Assembly (NCBI RefSeq): GCF_005843925.1
Contig: NZ_VCBC01000011.1
Coordinates: 62,001 to 126,000 of the forward strand
Direction: 5' to 3'
DNA length: 64,000 nt
From: Thalassotalea litorea
Lineage (GTDB): Bacteria > Pseudomonadota > Gammaproteobacteria > Enterobacterales > Alteromonadaceae
The notes beneath the pieces were generated by a model. It ran no database searches. It saw only the letters and a program-made list of their open reading frames with translations, and was not told the origin of the DNA. The translations under genes were made by a program, and so were the position numbers. Positions 46,530 to 56,600 of this stretch are shown one piece after another (position 1 is the stretch's first letter; every line of letters starts with the position of its first letter).

Positions 46530-47279
46530 ATGAGTGAACTAGTTTATTACGATTTAAAACGTGCTAAGAAAATGACACCCAGTTTGTCAGTACAAGTAGC
46601 ACGTGAACTGGGGCGACGTATTGTTGCCGGTTCTTTCGAGCCGGGTTCATTGATCGAAGATGAAAATGCACTGGCAGATCGCTATCAGGTAAGCCGTGTC
46701 GTGATACGCGACGCAGTGAAAATACTGGTTGGTAAAGGTTTGCTCGACGTGCGCCGGGGCATTGGTACTAAAGTTCGCCCTCGTAATGAATGGATTTTAT
46801 TGGATGATGACGTGCTGGCCTGGCACATCACCGCGCCGCCAAATAAAGAGTTTATCAGTCAGTTGATGGACGTGCGTCTCGCGTTTGAGCCAAAAGCCGC
46901 ACGCTGGGCAGCAGAAAGAGCGGATGATAAATCCTTAAAGGAAATCGAAGAAGCCGTTGTCCGTATGGAGCAGGAATCGGGCTCACTGGAAAAATTTGTT
47001 GTGGCCGATGCATTATTCCACCGCGCAGTTCTGCGCGCGGCGCACAATGAATTCCTGACGGCAATGGAAGGTGTTATTTATTCTGCGCTGTTAGTCAGTG
47101 TTCGCATTACTAACCAAGACCCGCGTAAGAATAGCGATTCGGTTAAGTTTCACCGTGACGTATATGAAATGATTGCTTCAGGCGACGGTGTTGGTGCTGA
47201 GCAATTAACAGAGAAATTACTGACCGATGCCATTCGCCGCCTCAAGAGCGCTTTTGGTGAAGGTTTCAGAGGCCAATAG
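46530..47279 (+). CDS. GntR family (FadR/UxuR type, FCD) transcriptional regulator
   Basis: This 249-residue protein has a GntR winged helix (about residues 18-88: LGRRIVAGSFEPGSLIEDENALADRYQVSR in part) and an FCD ligand domain (about 110-235) with the metal-site segments DALFHRAVLRAAHNEF and KFHRDVYEMI. It resembles DgoR/UxuR-type repressors, which sense aldonate or keto-deoxy sugar acids. It lies just after dgoA, has the locus palindrome before its own start and is the likely repressor of all promoters carrying that palindrome. It ends at a strong terminator. Confidence 0.92.
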   Translation: MSELVYYDLKRAKKMTPSLSVQVARELGRRIVAGSFEPGSLIEDENALADRYQVSRVVIRDAVKILVGKGLLDVRRGIGTKVRPRNEWILLDDDVLAWHITAPPNKEFISQLMDVRLAFEPKAARWAAERADDKSLKEIEEAVVRMEQESGSLEKFVVADALFHRAVLRAAHNEFLTAMEGVIYSALLVSVRITNQDPRKNSDSVKFHRDVYEMIASGDGVGAEQLTEKLLTDAIRRLKSAFGEGFRGQ

Positions 47280-47296
47280 GTCTGCTTTCCAAGCAT

Positions 47297-47324
47297 AAAA
47301 AAAGGGGCGTACGCCCCTTTTTTA
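47297..47324 (+). terminator. Terminator of the GntR gene
   Basis: GGGGCG (47304-47309) and CGCCCC (47312-47317) with flanking A7 and T6 runs form a symmetrical hairpin; a T tail follows in the + direction. Confidence 0.88.
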
Positions 47325-47480
47325 ATACCCTCAAATAAATACCTGTCTCGCTCGATCTATTCGTGGTTAGTTATCGCTCAGCTCATGCTCTGCTGGGAAC
47401 TAGCAACTTTGAGACCATCAACAATATGATTAACACGAATCAAAGTATCGCTTGTTGACGGTCTCAGCGGTTACGTCCTG

Positions 47481-49925
47481 CTATTTCGGCGTCACCTGCA
47501 ACAGCAATACCCCTTCCGATTCCAGTTCGAACGAGCCATTCATTTCGTTACTCGTCATTAGATTGGTTATAGAGACCGGGCGAGAGTCTTTTAATGAAAG
47601 CTTAAGCTTCGCTGTATTGTGACCAACATTAAGAATATTCACTAAGTAGCTACCATCGTCTTGCGCGATAGTTCGCCACATAGTGGCCTTATGAGGTAAG
47701 CCATTATCTTCGCTTATCATAACGTCTGGTCGACTCGAGTCAGAAACCTGAGCTAACGCAGCCTGTTTTATCGCGGCAATATCTTCACTTTGTAAAACGA
47801 TTAACTCACCTTTTCCAGCGGTTAATTTTTGTTGTCTTGGTTGGCCATATTCGTTCAAGGTCAGTGCCTTGTCGGTATCAAGAATAATGGTACCACCATT
47901 ATTTAAGTAGGTTTGCAGCGTCGAGAACTCTTCATCCGTTACAAATTGGTTTCGATACACCACTACTACGTCCCAAAGGTCGTTATCTTGCTTTTCGATA
48001 ATGTTTTTGGTGACAAACCCTAATGGGAAACCTTCAAAGAACATCGACTCATAAAGCTTATAACCCTGACTCATGTAATCATCAATATTGATGGCAGTTG
48101 TTTCGGTGTAGAACAAACGAATCGGACGGCGTTGCTCGCGCAGCGCAACAATTTCTTCGGAGAAACTGTTCAAATCGTACATCACCTGAGTAACTTCATT
48201 GGTTACATGCGGCTGCATATTGTTCGAACCTGCATACGCGCCACCCAGACCTGGGTCGAAGAAATCCAACTCACCTTCCAGGCGATCTTCTGGTGAACCA
48301 TCGGGATCACGAGCCCAGAACCAACCCATATTGGCATCCATACCGAGCAATGTTGCCAACCAGTAGACACTGCGTACGTAACTTGTGCGGGTGTCCAGAT
48401 CACGCCATTGGCCAGACGACAAAAAGTGCGACTCAGAATTAACATTGATCTTATCTGGTGCAACCGACTCTAAGAAATCATGGAACATAGCCACTACGCC
48501 CCAGTGATAAGCGTATTTTTCGATCCATTCTGACGACTTACCCGGTCGGATATTGCGGCTACCAAAGGACTTGGCGTCGTGACCAACCATGGTTGTCAGC
48601 TCGGAAAGAGCTTCCGTATCGATACCGCCTGAACGGGCATTATCCATAAACATGCGTGGCATGATTTTGATATGGGTGTCAGCATCGGGATTTACGGCGT
48701 GCAATTCATTTTGCATAAAGGTAAACCAGTCAGTGCCCCGATCCATGTTGTAGCGACTCCAGTCATACCAGATTGGCTCACCTTGTAAAGCTGGATCAAT
48801 CGGTATTTCAATAGCAACGCTATCAAAATTGGCAAATTGACTTTTCCAGTTGCTATTCAACTGCTCAATATCACCGTCATATTTGTTGTCTAACCAAGTT
48901 CGGAATTTGTTCAGCGTATACGAAGAAATGGAATTCATTTCTTTAAAGTTCTGGGTCCAATGTCCTTTTTCTGCGAACCAATGCGGCTCGTTTGCCAGAA
49001 CAAAGCCAAGTTCCGTCACTTTTTTATCTTTGGTTAATTCGGCGGTTCTGCGGATAATTTTTCCCCACAACTCTCGGGCAAGCGGATTATCCACATCAAA
49101 TCCAGTAAACAAAGAGCGGCCTTTGCGAACTTCCGGCTCTCTCTCTTCTACCCATTCAGGAATGCCCATGATCCAGTACACTAAAAAGCCGATATTGGTA
49201 TCCGGGATATCAGTCAGTTCCTTCATTAGTTCTTCGTCGAACGTTCCGTCTTCTTTTAATAAAAAGGAATTGATGGCACGATCATGATCGACCGGATATA
49301 GATTTTCGCCGCCATGATACAGCGCGCCTAAATGGTCGTTATAAATATCGGTATTGGTCAGTGGTTGGCCGACGGTTTTCGAAAAATAATCATAGGGGAA
49401 AATTGGTTTTCCGTTACTGATAAACATATTGTCCGCAGCTTTGGTTCCCTGCCAGTCCACTTTATTGACTGGGCGGCGTTTTATTTCACCACGTAATTCC
49501 TGGCCAAGCTCGTCAATACCTCGCTCTAAGATTTCAATGACTTTTCTGCGTTCAAAATCCGGCAACTCTGCTGCCAGCTTTTTCTTATCGTTGGCATAAT
49601 AACGTTCGTACCCAAACGCGGCTTCTATGGTGTCCGGATTGGCTTCATCCCAGTTGGCAAATTTCAGAAACTGTTCTGAAAACCACATAATGGTTTCTTC
49701 TCTGGCAACATCAACGTCTTTTTCTCGCGCCTGTGCCATCATCTCTTTTAACGTATTCATCTTGGAACGGGCTTGTTGTTCCAGGGAGCTAACCGCAGGA
49801 GCGCTTTGCTCACTGAGTTGTTGCTGGCCAGTTGGTGTGTTCAATGCTTCTTTATCTTGATTATCACAACCAAACGTGAGCAATATTGCTGAAGCTAAAG
49901 ATGTCGCTATGAGACAGCGTTTCAT
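47481..49925 (-). CDS. GH42/GH167-like clan-A glycoside hydrolase, lipoprotein
   Basis: This 814-residue protein has an N-terminal lipoprotein-type signal with C20 as the probable lipid cysteine, a helical spacer (about 45-150), a TIM barrel, a Rossmann-like middle domain (about 600-725) and a C-terminal beta domain, as in GH42. The likely acid/base is E313 in FVLANEPHWF and the likely nucleophile E498 in NVNSESHF, a spacing of 185 residues that fits clan GH-A. GH42, GH50 and GH167 (the carrageenan/furcellaran hydrolase family related to GH42) are all possible; context favours an enzyme acting on carrageenan oligosaccharides. It is divergent from a sulfatase gene. Confidence 0.72.
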   Translation of the reverse strand: MKRCLIATSLASAILLTFGCDNQDKEALNTPTGQQQLSEQSAPAVSSLEQQARSKMNTLKEMMAQAREKDVDVAREETIMWFSEQFLKFANWDEANPDTIEAAFGYERYYANDKKKLAAELPDFERRKVIEILERGIDELGQELRGEIKRRPVNKVDWQGTKAADNMFISNGKPIFPYDYFSKTVGQPLTNTDIYNDHLGALYHGGENLYPVDHDRAINSFLLKEDGTFDEELMKELTDIPDTNIGFLVYWIMGIPEWVEEREPEVRKGRSLFTGFDVDNPLARELWGKIIRRTAELTKDKKVTELGFVLANEPHWFAEKGHWTQNFKEMNSISSYTLNKFRTWLDNKYDGDIEQLNSNWKSQFANFDSVAIEIPIDPALQGEPIWYDWSRYNMDRGTDWFTFMQNELHAVNPDADTHIKIMPRMFMDNARSGGIDTEALSELTTMVGHDAKSFGSRNIRPGKSSEWIEKYAYHWGVVAMFHDFLESVAPDKINVNSESHFLSSGQWRDLDTRTSYVRSVYWLATLLGMDANMGWFWARDPDGSPEDRLEGELDFFDPGLGGAYAGSNNMQPHVTNEVTQVMYDLNSFSEEIVALREQRRPIRLFYTETTAINIDDYMSQGYKLYESMFFEGFPLGFVTKNIIEKQDNDLWDVVVVYRNQFVTDEEFSTLQTYLNNGGTIILDTDKALTLNEYGQPRQQKLTAGKGELIVLQSEDIAAIKQAALAQVSDSSRPDVMISEDNGLPHKATMWRTIAQDDGSYLVNILNVGHNTAKLKLSLKDSRPVSITNLMTSNEMNGSFELESEGVLLLQVTPK

Positions 49926-49998
49926 AATGTTCTCTCTCTGAATAAATTATTGTTCTGTGTTATTTTTACACTCATCATACATTAACGTATCACATTAT

Positions 49999-50015
49999 CA
50001 AACATCATACGTATA
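49999..50015. promoter_or_regulatory. Degenerate locus operator before the GH42-like gene
   Basis: CAAACATCATACGTATA keeps the left arm AAACAT and centre CAT of the palindrome but has changes in the right arm. It lies 74-90 bases upstream of the GH42-like start. Confidence 0.45.
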
Positions 50016-50063
50016 AACGCGATTCAATTTTGAGGTGGATTATTAAGTTTCTGTTTACGCACT

Positions 50064-50080
50064 GAAACATATTATGTTTA
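50064..50080. promoter_or_regulatory. Locus operator, site 3 (sulfatase pair)
   Basis: GAAACATATTATGTTTA matches the palindrome with one change in the left arm and one in the centre. It lies 137 bases before the first sulfatase start and argues against translation from the ATG at 50074, which falls inside it. Confidence 0.8.
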
Positions 50081-50217
50081 AATACGTCATATATGAAGTG
50101 TGTTATGCAATCAAGTTTGAAATGTTCCTAGCGGTTTTTTTTGGTCTGGAACCAGTCCAGAAGACTACAGCCTTGTTTCGCAAACCGCAGAAAAATCCAT
50201 GCACTGGGTCAATCACT

Positions 50218-51744
50218 ATGTTTAATAATGTTTCCAAATCATTGTGCTTAATGCTTGCGTTTGTCATCGCCACGGCCGTTGAAGTCCAGGCGACTGATGC
50301 AAAACCATCGAAAGCTGAGAAAAAACCGAATGTCTTGATACTGATGTTTGATGACATGCGCTTTGATACGTTTTCGTATCGAGGTGGCCCGGTTCACACT
50401 CCGAATATCGATCAGTTGGCGAGTGAATCAACTCGTTTTGATAATGCCATGACCACGACGGGTTTATGTTCTCCTTCCCGTGCCGCTTTTTATACAGGGC
50501 GATGGGGTCATAAAACTGGTCTCGATGACAACGTAGAACTGTATACCACACGCCTTGCCGAATTAGATCCAAAAGAAGGTGGCTTGTTGCGTCGAGCCTC
50601 CGATGCGGGATATTTAGTTGGACATGTTGGCAAGTGGCACTTAGGAGCTCGTGGCACCGAAATTCGTGGCGCTGAGATAGATTTGGCTCATGGTCATGAA
50701 CCAAGGCAAAGGTTTTCCCGAGTATACACACCCTACAGTAAAGTAGATCAAATCGCCGGCTATTATCAGGGCAAACTCGATAAAAACGACGAGAAGCACG
50801 AATACTATATGACGTTAGATGGTGCCTATGAGGATACCGTTGCTTACAAGAAAATGCTTGCTGGTAAGCAAATGCTACAACAAATGGCAGAAGATGAACG
50901 CCCATTTTTTGGGGTTATCAGCTTTAATCAACCACACCCTGCCTATCGGGTACCAGAGCCGTACGCCAGCATGTTCGATCCCAATGACATTGAACTGCCA
51001 TCAAACCACCTGGCAAAACGCGTCTTTAAACCACTGGCTCAGGATGGTATTTGGTGGCCCTGGCATGATGTTGGTCATATGAGCGATCAGGATTGGCGCA
51101 AGGCCCGTGCTTATTACTACGGAGCCATTGCTATGGTCGACAGAATCATTGGCGACCTTTTACAAAGTGCCAAAGATGAAGGTATTTATGAGGATTTGCA
51201 TATTGTGTTATGGGGCGATCAGGGCAGTATGCTCGGTGAACATACGCTCTATGATAAGGGCCCCTATGCCTATGATGAATTGATGCGGATGCCGTTATTA
51301 ATGAAAAATCCTGAGTTAGAATCCAGAGTGGTCAATCGTCAGGTCTCAGTCGTTGACGTTACCGCAACACTAGCCGATTGGATGTTGCTAGACAGTGATG
51401 GTGATGAGGATGGACATACGCTGATACCATTGATGGAGCAGGGTGATGCAGCCGAAAAGGGGCAACTGGATTTAGCGCTATATGCATATGAATGGTACAA
51501 CGGCAGCTGGTTTGGTATTCGCGCGGTGCGCACGCCAGAGTTTAAGTTTGTCTGGAATCCTGGAGATAATCGTGACGAGTTTTACGATTTGCAAAACGAT
51601 CCTGGTGAGGTGACCAATCAAATCAATAATAAACAATATAAGAAACAGATTGCGATGATGGTCGAGCTGCTAAAACAGGAGCTGAAACGGGTTGAAGACC
51701 CTTCATTAGAAAAGTTAACCCATCACGCGAAAGCTTATCTTTAA
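50218..51744 (+). CDS. Secreted type I sulfatase (formylglycine-dependent)
   Basis: About 508 residues: signal peptide (cleavage near VQA, residue 25), then an S1 sulfatase domain with the metal motif PNVLILMFDDMRFD, the formylglycine signature C84-S-P-S-R, HVGKWHLG, and LHIVLWGDQGSMLGEH carrying later metal ligands. C84 must be converted to formylglycine for activity. It removes sulfate esters from a polysaccharide or oligosaccharide. The ATG at 50218 gives a clean signal peptide; the frame extends upstream to 50074 but through the operator. It is followed by a second sulfatase after 27 bases. The S1 subfamily cannot be set by eye. Confidence 0.9.
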   Translation: MFNNVSKSLCLMLAFVIATAVEVQATDAKPSKAEKKPNVLILMFDDMRFDTFSYRGGPVHTPNIDQLASESTRFDNAMTTTGLCSPSRAAFYTGRWGHKTGLDDNVELYTTRLAELDPKEGGLLRRASDAGYLVGHVGKWHLGARGTEIRGAEIDLAHGHEPRQRFSRVYTPYSKVDQIAGYYQGKLDKNDEKHEYYMTLDGAYEDTVAYKKMLAGKQMLQQMAEDERPFFGVISFNQPHPAYRVPEPYASMFDPNDIELPSNHLAKRVFKPLAQDGIWWPWHDVGHMSDQDWRKARAYYYGAIAMVDRIIGDLLQSAKDEGIYEDLHIVLWGDQGSMLGEHTLYDKGPYAYDELMRMPLLMKNPELESRVVNRQVSVVDVTATLADWMLLDSDGDEDGHTLIPLMEQGDAAEKGQLDLALYAYEWYNGSWFGIRAVRTPEFKFVWNPGDNRDEFYDLQNDPGEVTNQINNKQYKKQIAMMVELLKQELKRVEDPSLEKLTHHAKAYL

Positions 51745-51771
51745 AGGGTGTAAAGGATATTCATAAAGATT

Positions 51772-53238
51772 ATGGTTTATAAAAAAATAACAATATTAAC
51801 GCTGTTAGCGAGTCTATTGGTTTCGATCAGTAGCGCATGGGCTGATAGCAGTGAGCCCGGTAGCGAGCGTCCAAATATTCTATTGGTGCTCACCGATGAT
51901 CAAGGGTATGCCGATGTTGGTTTTAATAATTATAAAACCGATATTCAGACACCCAGCCTCGATGCTTTGGCAAACGACGGTATGGTATTTAGCTCTGCCT
52001 ATGTGGCCCATCCATTTTGCGGACCTAGCCGCGCAGCACTAATGACCGGTCGTTATCCCCATAAAATTGGCTCGCAATTTAATTTGCCGGTGAATGGTTC
52101 GAGCACAGGCATCGATGTCAAAGAGCAATTTATCAGTAAGACCTTGCAACAATCCGGTTATTTTACCGGTGCAATCGGTAAGTGGCATTTAGGCGAAGAG
52201 CAACCCTATCATCCGAATAGCCGCGGTTTTGATGAATTCTATGGGTTTTTAGGCGGTGGTCATAAGTATTTTCCTTCTGAATATCGTCCGCAATATGAAC
52301 GACTGCGTAAGCAGGGTTTACAGCGATTAAACGATTACATCACGCCGCTGGAATACAATGGCAAAGAAGTTCGCGAAACTGAGTACATTACCGATGCCTT
52401 ATCCCGTGAGGCGGTAAACTTTATAAACAAAGCCGCAGAGAAAAAAGATCAGCCATTTTTCTTATACCTGGCTTATAACGCGCCCCATGTACCGCTGGAA
52501 GCCACCGAAGAAGACTTAGCGAAATTCTCCCATATTAAAGACAAAAAGCGTCGCACCTATGCGGCGATGGTCTGGTCTGTGGATCGCGGTTTACAAAATA
52601 TTGTATCGACGCTAAAAGCAAATAAGCAATTCGATAACACCTTAATCGTATTTTTGAGTGATAACGGCGGCAAGGTTTCCCGAGGCGGGGTGAATAAACC
52701 GTTACGTGAAGGTAAGGGCAGTGCGCATGAAGGTGGCCACAGAGTCCCGATGATGATGCATTGGCCTAATGGGCTAAAAGAAACAGGAACCTATGCATAT
52801 CCAGTATCCGCATTGGATTTGTACCCAACCTTTGTAAATCTTGCTAATGCCACATTGCCTGCGGGTAAGACGCTCGATGGTAAGGATATCTGGCCGTCTG
52901 TCATAACGGATGAAAATGTCCGCGCCGGTGAGAGTTTGTTTCTGATGCGACACCGTTTAGGCGCACATGATGTCTCGGTTCGTCGCGATCAGTTTAAAGC
53001 GGTACGAACCAAAGCCTCTGGCAGGTGGCAATTGTTCGATGTCGAAAACGATATTGGTGAACAGCACGATTTAAGTGCTAAGCATCCGCAGCTACTGGCA
53101 GATATGATCCGTGATGTTGCTCACTGGAGTTGGTCGAATGTGCCACCACGCTGGTTCCATATCCATGAAGAAGGCGATCAATGGCGTCAGCATGATATGC
53201 CAAGATTTTCTGAAACGTTCAAAATCGAAAGCAAATAA
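51772..53238 (+). CDS. Secreted type I sulfatase
   Basis: This 488-residue protein has a signal peptide (cleavage near AWA, residue 24) and an S1 domain with RPNILLVLTDDQGYADVG, the signature C83-G-P-S-R, AIGKWHLGEEQPYHP and LIVFLSDNGGK. It is clearly different from the sulfatase before it, suggesting another sulfate position or another chain context. Carrageenans carry sulfate at O-4 and at O-2 of the anhydro sugar, so several specificities are expected. It is the second gene of a two-gene operon and ends with a strong terminator. Confidence 0.92.
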   Translation: MVYKKITILTLLASLLVSISSAWADSSEPGSERPNILLVLTDDQGYADVGFNNYKTDIQTPSLDALANDGMVFSSAYVAHPFCGPSRAALMTGRYPHKIGSQFNLPVNGSSTGIDVKEQFISKTLQQSGYFTGAIGKWHLGEEQPYHPNSRGFDEFYGFLGGGHKYFPSEYRPQYERLRKQGLQRLNDYITPLEYNGKEVRETEYITDALSREAVNFINKAAEKKDQPFFLYLAYNAPHVPLEATEEDLAKFSHIKDKKRRTYAAMVWSVDRGLQNIVSTLKANKQFDNTLIVFLSDNGGKVSRGGVNKPLREGKGSAHEGGHRVPMMMHWPNGLKETGTYAYPVSALDLYPTFVNLANATLPAGKTLDGKDIWPSVITDENVRAGESLFLMRHRLGAHDVSVRRDQFKAVRTKASGRWQLFDVENDIGEQHDLSAKHPQLLADMIRDVAHWSWSNVPPRWFHIHEEGDQWRQHDMPRFSETFKIESK

Positions 53239-53253
53239 CTCGTTTCTCCCCCT

Positions 53254-53292
53254 AAAAAGCCAGGTAGTACATCGTGACTACCTGGCTTTTTC
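53254..53292 (+). terminator. Terminator of the sulfatase pair
   Basis: A perfect 15-bp stem (53254-53268 with 53277-53291, core GCCAGGTAGT) around an 8-base loop, ending in a T run. Confidence 0.92.
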
Positions 53293-53470
53293 ATCATTGT
53301 CTCAAGAATAATTTTCTAAAATTCCGGTTGGCTGTCATTTCGATAAGACGTTTCAACACCAACGTGTTAAAGGGCTAACAGCAACGAAGAAGCTCTAACT
53401 CCCTATCTTGAAACGTTTTTATTGTAATCCTGAAAGAAAATTTTCTGCTTAGAATTTGATCTTTGCAATT

Positions 53471-53519
53471 CATAGATATATTCTCAAGCAACATAGATGA
53501 GATTTATTCAATCATAGAT
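53471..53519. promoter_or_regulatory. Three CATAGAT repeats at 21-bp spacing
   Basis: CATAGAT occurs at 53471-53477, 53492-53498 and 53513-53519, exactly 21 bases apart (two helical turns), each preceded by CAA or CAAT(T). The array ends 6 bases before locus operator site 4. It looks like an activator-binding array for the 1601-residue protein gene. Confidence 0.55.
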
Positions 53520-53525
53520 CTTTCT

Positions 53526-53542
53526 TAAACATCATATGTTTT
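53526..53542. promoter_or_regulatory. Locus operator, site 4 (large modular protein)
   Basis: TAAACATCATATGTTTT matches the palindrome except for the last base and one centre base. A TAAAAT box at 53553-53558 follows, and the start codon is 128 bases downstream. Confidence 0.78.
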
Positions 53543-53670
53543 AGGTGTGCAGTAAAATAACTCAGGTCAAAAACGAAACCAAACGATAACGCTATCAACG
53601 TAAGGTTAAATGACCATTAAACCCGATGAAAAATCAACATATGGAAGTGTGATTTTGTTAGGAGAAACTA

Positions 53671-56600
53671 ATGAAAATAATAAAATCTGCTTTCGTATTA
53701 ACCTTGCTGTCAGCACAGGTGCTGGCACTCCCTGAAGTGCCAACCATTGAACGGCAAGTTCACACCCAAGAAAACTTACAATACATCAAACCCACCATTC
53801 CACCGCTGCAAACCAGTGCTGATGGTCGTGTTGGTCTGGCTCATCGTCCCGAATATCTGGACACCGGATTGCAGGTAGCATTTCGTCTGCAGGTACCTGA
53901 AAAGATGGATGCGCCGTTTATGAATTCACCAGCGGGAACGTTTATTCTCGCGAACCCAAATCAGTTTGCGCCGTTAGAGGCTGGCGTGCGCAATAATACT
54001 GTCGCCGGAGATGGTGGTAGCGGTCACGCGGGCCTGTGCGATCCGACTATGGCGCCTAACTCTGCGGTTCGCAATCCATTTACCTGTGATATCAATGGAG
54101 CGAATCCTAATGGTGCCGATGATTGCTATGATTTAACTGTCATACGTGCCAACAATGGAAGCAACTCGCGGCAACTGTTTGGCACCGAGCTCAGAGTTCG
54201 TGTGGAAAACCCTAAAACCGTAAATGCCCAGATTGTTGAGGTAACTGAACTTCGGGAAATTACCGGGAATGTCTTTAATATCGATTCGTTCTTTGAACCA
54301 ACCATTACTAGTGATGGCAGAATGATGACGATGCGAGTCGACCCTAGCAGCAATTATAGTTGGTATGACAATGACGGCACCCGCCGTAATTCCAGTTCCG
54401 ACATCGCTTATCTGGTACCGCAAAATCCGGATAATCCGACTTACACAGATAATGATGGTAACCAACAGATCGCTCAGGCCTGTGATGTCAGACAATGGCA
54501 AAATACGGATATCCGTCCGATGGGTCATGCGCCGTTCGATAACACTATCAATCAACGCTATGGCCTGGCAATGCATCCTTTTCGCGACTCCGAAGGTCGT
54601 CTGATCGAAGAAGACTATGAATTTGGTACCTATCCGTGGATGGATAAAGATGGCGATAATATTACGTTTACGACCTATTTTACTCGTTTAAATGATTATG
54701 CCCAAAGTGAAGGGTTGGACATCGATTGTGTACCTGGATTCGGTTGTAATGGTGACTTTGAAGAGCACTCTAAACTAAATGGTCGGGTAATGATGGGGCT
54801 TTGGACCCGCGGCAAGATGGTGGTTTTGGATAACCAGCTCAACAATATTGATTTCCCAATTAGAACCTTAGATTCCCAGCATCGGATGCTGGAACTATAT
54901 GAAGGCGCTAATTACGCGGAGCGGTATATGCGAGTCGGAGATTCCCGTAACCGTCGTCGTAATAATTTGAATAATCCGAGACAATTGCCGGATAGCAACT
55001 CAGGCAATACCACCTTCTTCGACTCTAACGAACACCGATTTAATTATCACCTTAATATGCGCCCGGTAACACCGGCGGATGTGACCTGGTTAATGAGCAC
55101 CGGCCGTTCTAGTGATGAGGTTGCGTTTGATGATTACCTGAATCCAAATAGTTTTATCAACGCCAACATGGCGCATGCGGTCTGGATGGGGTTTACCCAG
55201 GGGGGCAATGCCAACCGTGATTTGCGCGAAGGCTATTTGCAAAATGCTGCCACTGGTGGATTGCCCGATTTATCCGGAAATATCCCCGATTCTGAATGGC
55301 GTATCCCAAGTCGGGGGGAAATTTTAGGTGAAGGGCGAGCCGAGTATATTGCCCATGGCGGTATCCATGGTAAAGGCTTTTGGCTTGATGGCGATACTGC
55401 TGGACTACAGTTTGAGATCCCGATGCAAACCCGCGATGTTCTTGCAACGAGCTGGTATTACAGTATTTTTATCGATCCAAGAACCACAACCGGCACTCGC
55501 AGTCTGATCGCTTTCCCGGATGGCAGCGAAATTCGGGTTCGCAATACCAATCAAATTGTATTCGTTAATGCTAGCGGCCAGGAGGTACATGTTGTCACAT
55601 CGACTCAGACCATCAATGCCAATGCCTGGACTCATCTTGGTTTCCAACTGAGCAATCGCAATCAAACCATTAGCACCTTTGTTAATGGCATGGAGATTGA
55701 TACCTTTACCAGCAACAATGCATCCCTGTTTACCTTAACCCCAGGTAACCTGGTTATCGGCCTTGGTGATGCAACGGGTTTTACCGGCTGGATTGATAAC
55801 TTTAAAGCGTTCGCCGAGCAGGTTAATGCCGAAGTTGCCTGTAATCATGCCAGCGGCACCTTAGCCGGTATCAACGGCAGCGTTACTAACTGGACCGGCA
55901 GAGACTGGAGTGCGGTTGCCAATACTGTGCCTGCTGCTACCCATAACCAACTCAGTCAAGTCCTGAATAACAACGGTAAACCAACTTACAGCCAGTATGT
56001 TTGTTATCACGATTATACTGCGGATTATGCTGCGCACCTTGGTAATATCGCTGATGGTTTAACCGGTGTTCGTGATGATATTAACTTCCCGGAAGGACCG
56101 CTATTGTTAGATGCTCCGCGACCTGATTCAAGCCAAAATGCCTTTTGCCTGAGTTGTCACACGCAAACGGCACCTGCAGGTCTGAGCATTGCTGCGCTTA
56201 CCTTAAATCAAAACTTAACCGCCTTGGACGATCCGCGCCGTCAGCCGATGCAACCTGACCCTAGGGTGTTCGGAAATATTCCGGCTAACTGGATAAGTCC
56301 GGGTGTTCCTGCGCAACACATTATTGCCGACCCAGAAACCGGTTTTGCCATTGATACTTTGTTACTAGCATTATCGGGAGAAACGCCAACGGATCCCATA
56401 GATCCCGCAAATCCTGCGACGTCAGTTAATCTGTCGATTGTTGATGCCAATTTGATTATTGGTGAAACAACCACGGTCAGCGCTCAGGTGTTACCAGCAG
56501 ATGCTGATGACACGAGCGTGACTTACACCTCATCCAACCAAACCGTGGCCACCGTTGATGGTAATGGCTTGGTAGCCAGCCTTGCGGTCGGCACTGCGAT

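Noticed and set aside
50074..50217. Upstream extension of the first sulfatase reading frame
   Set aside because: The ATG at 50074 lies inside the palindromic operator, and the extension hides the normal signal peptide that begins at 50218.
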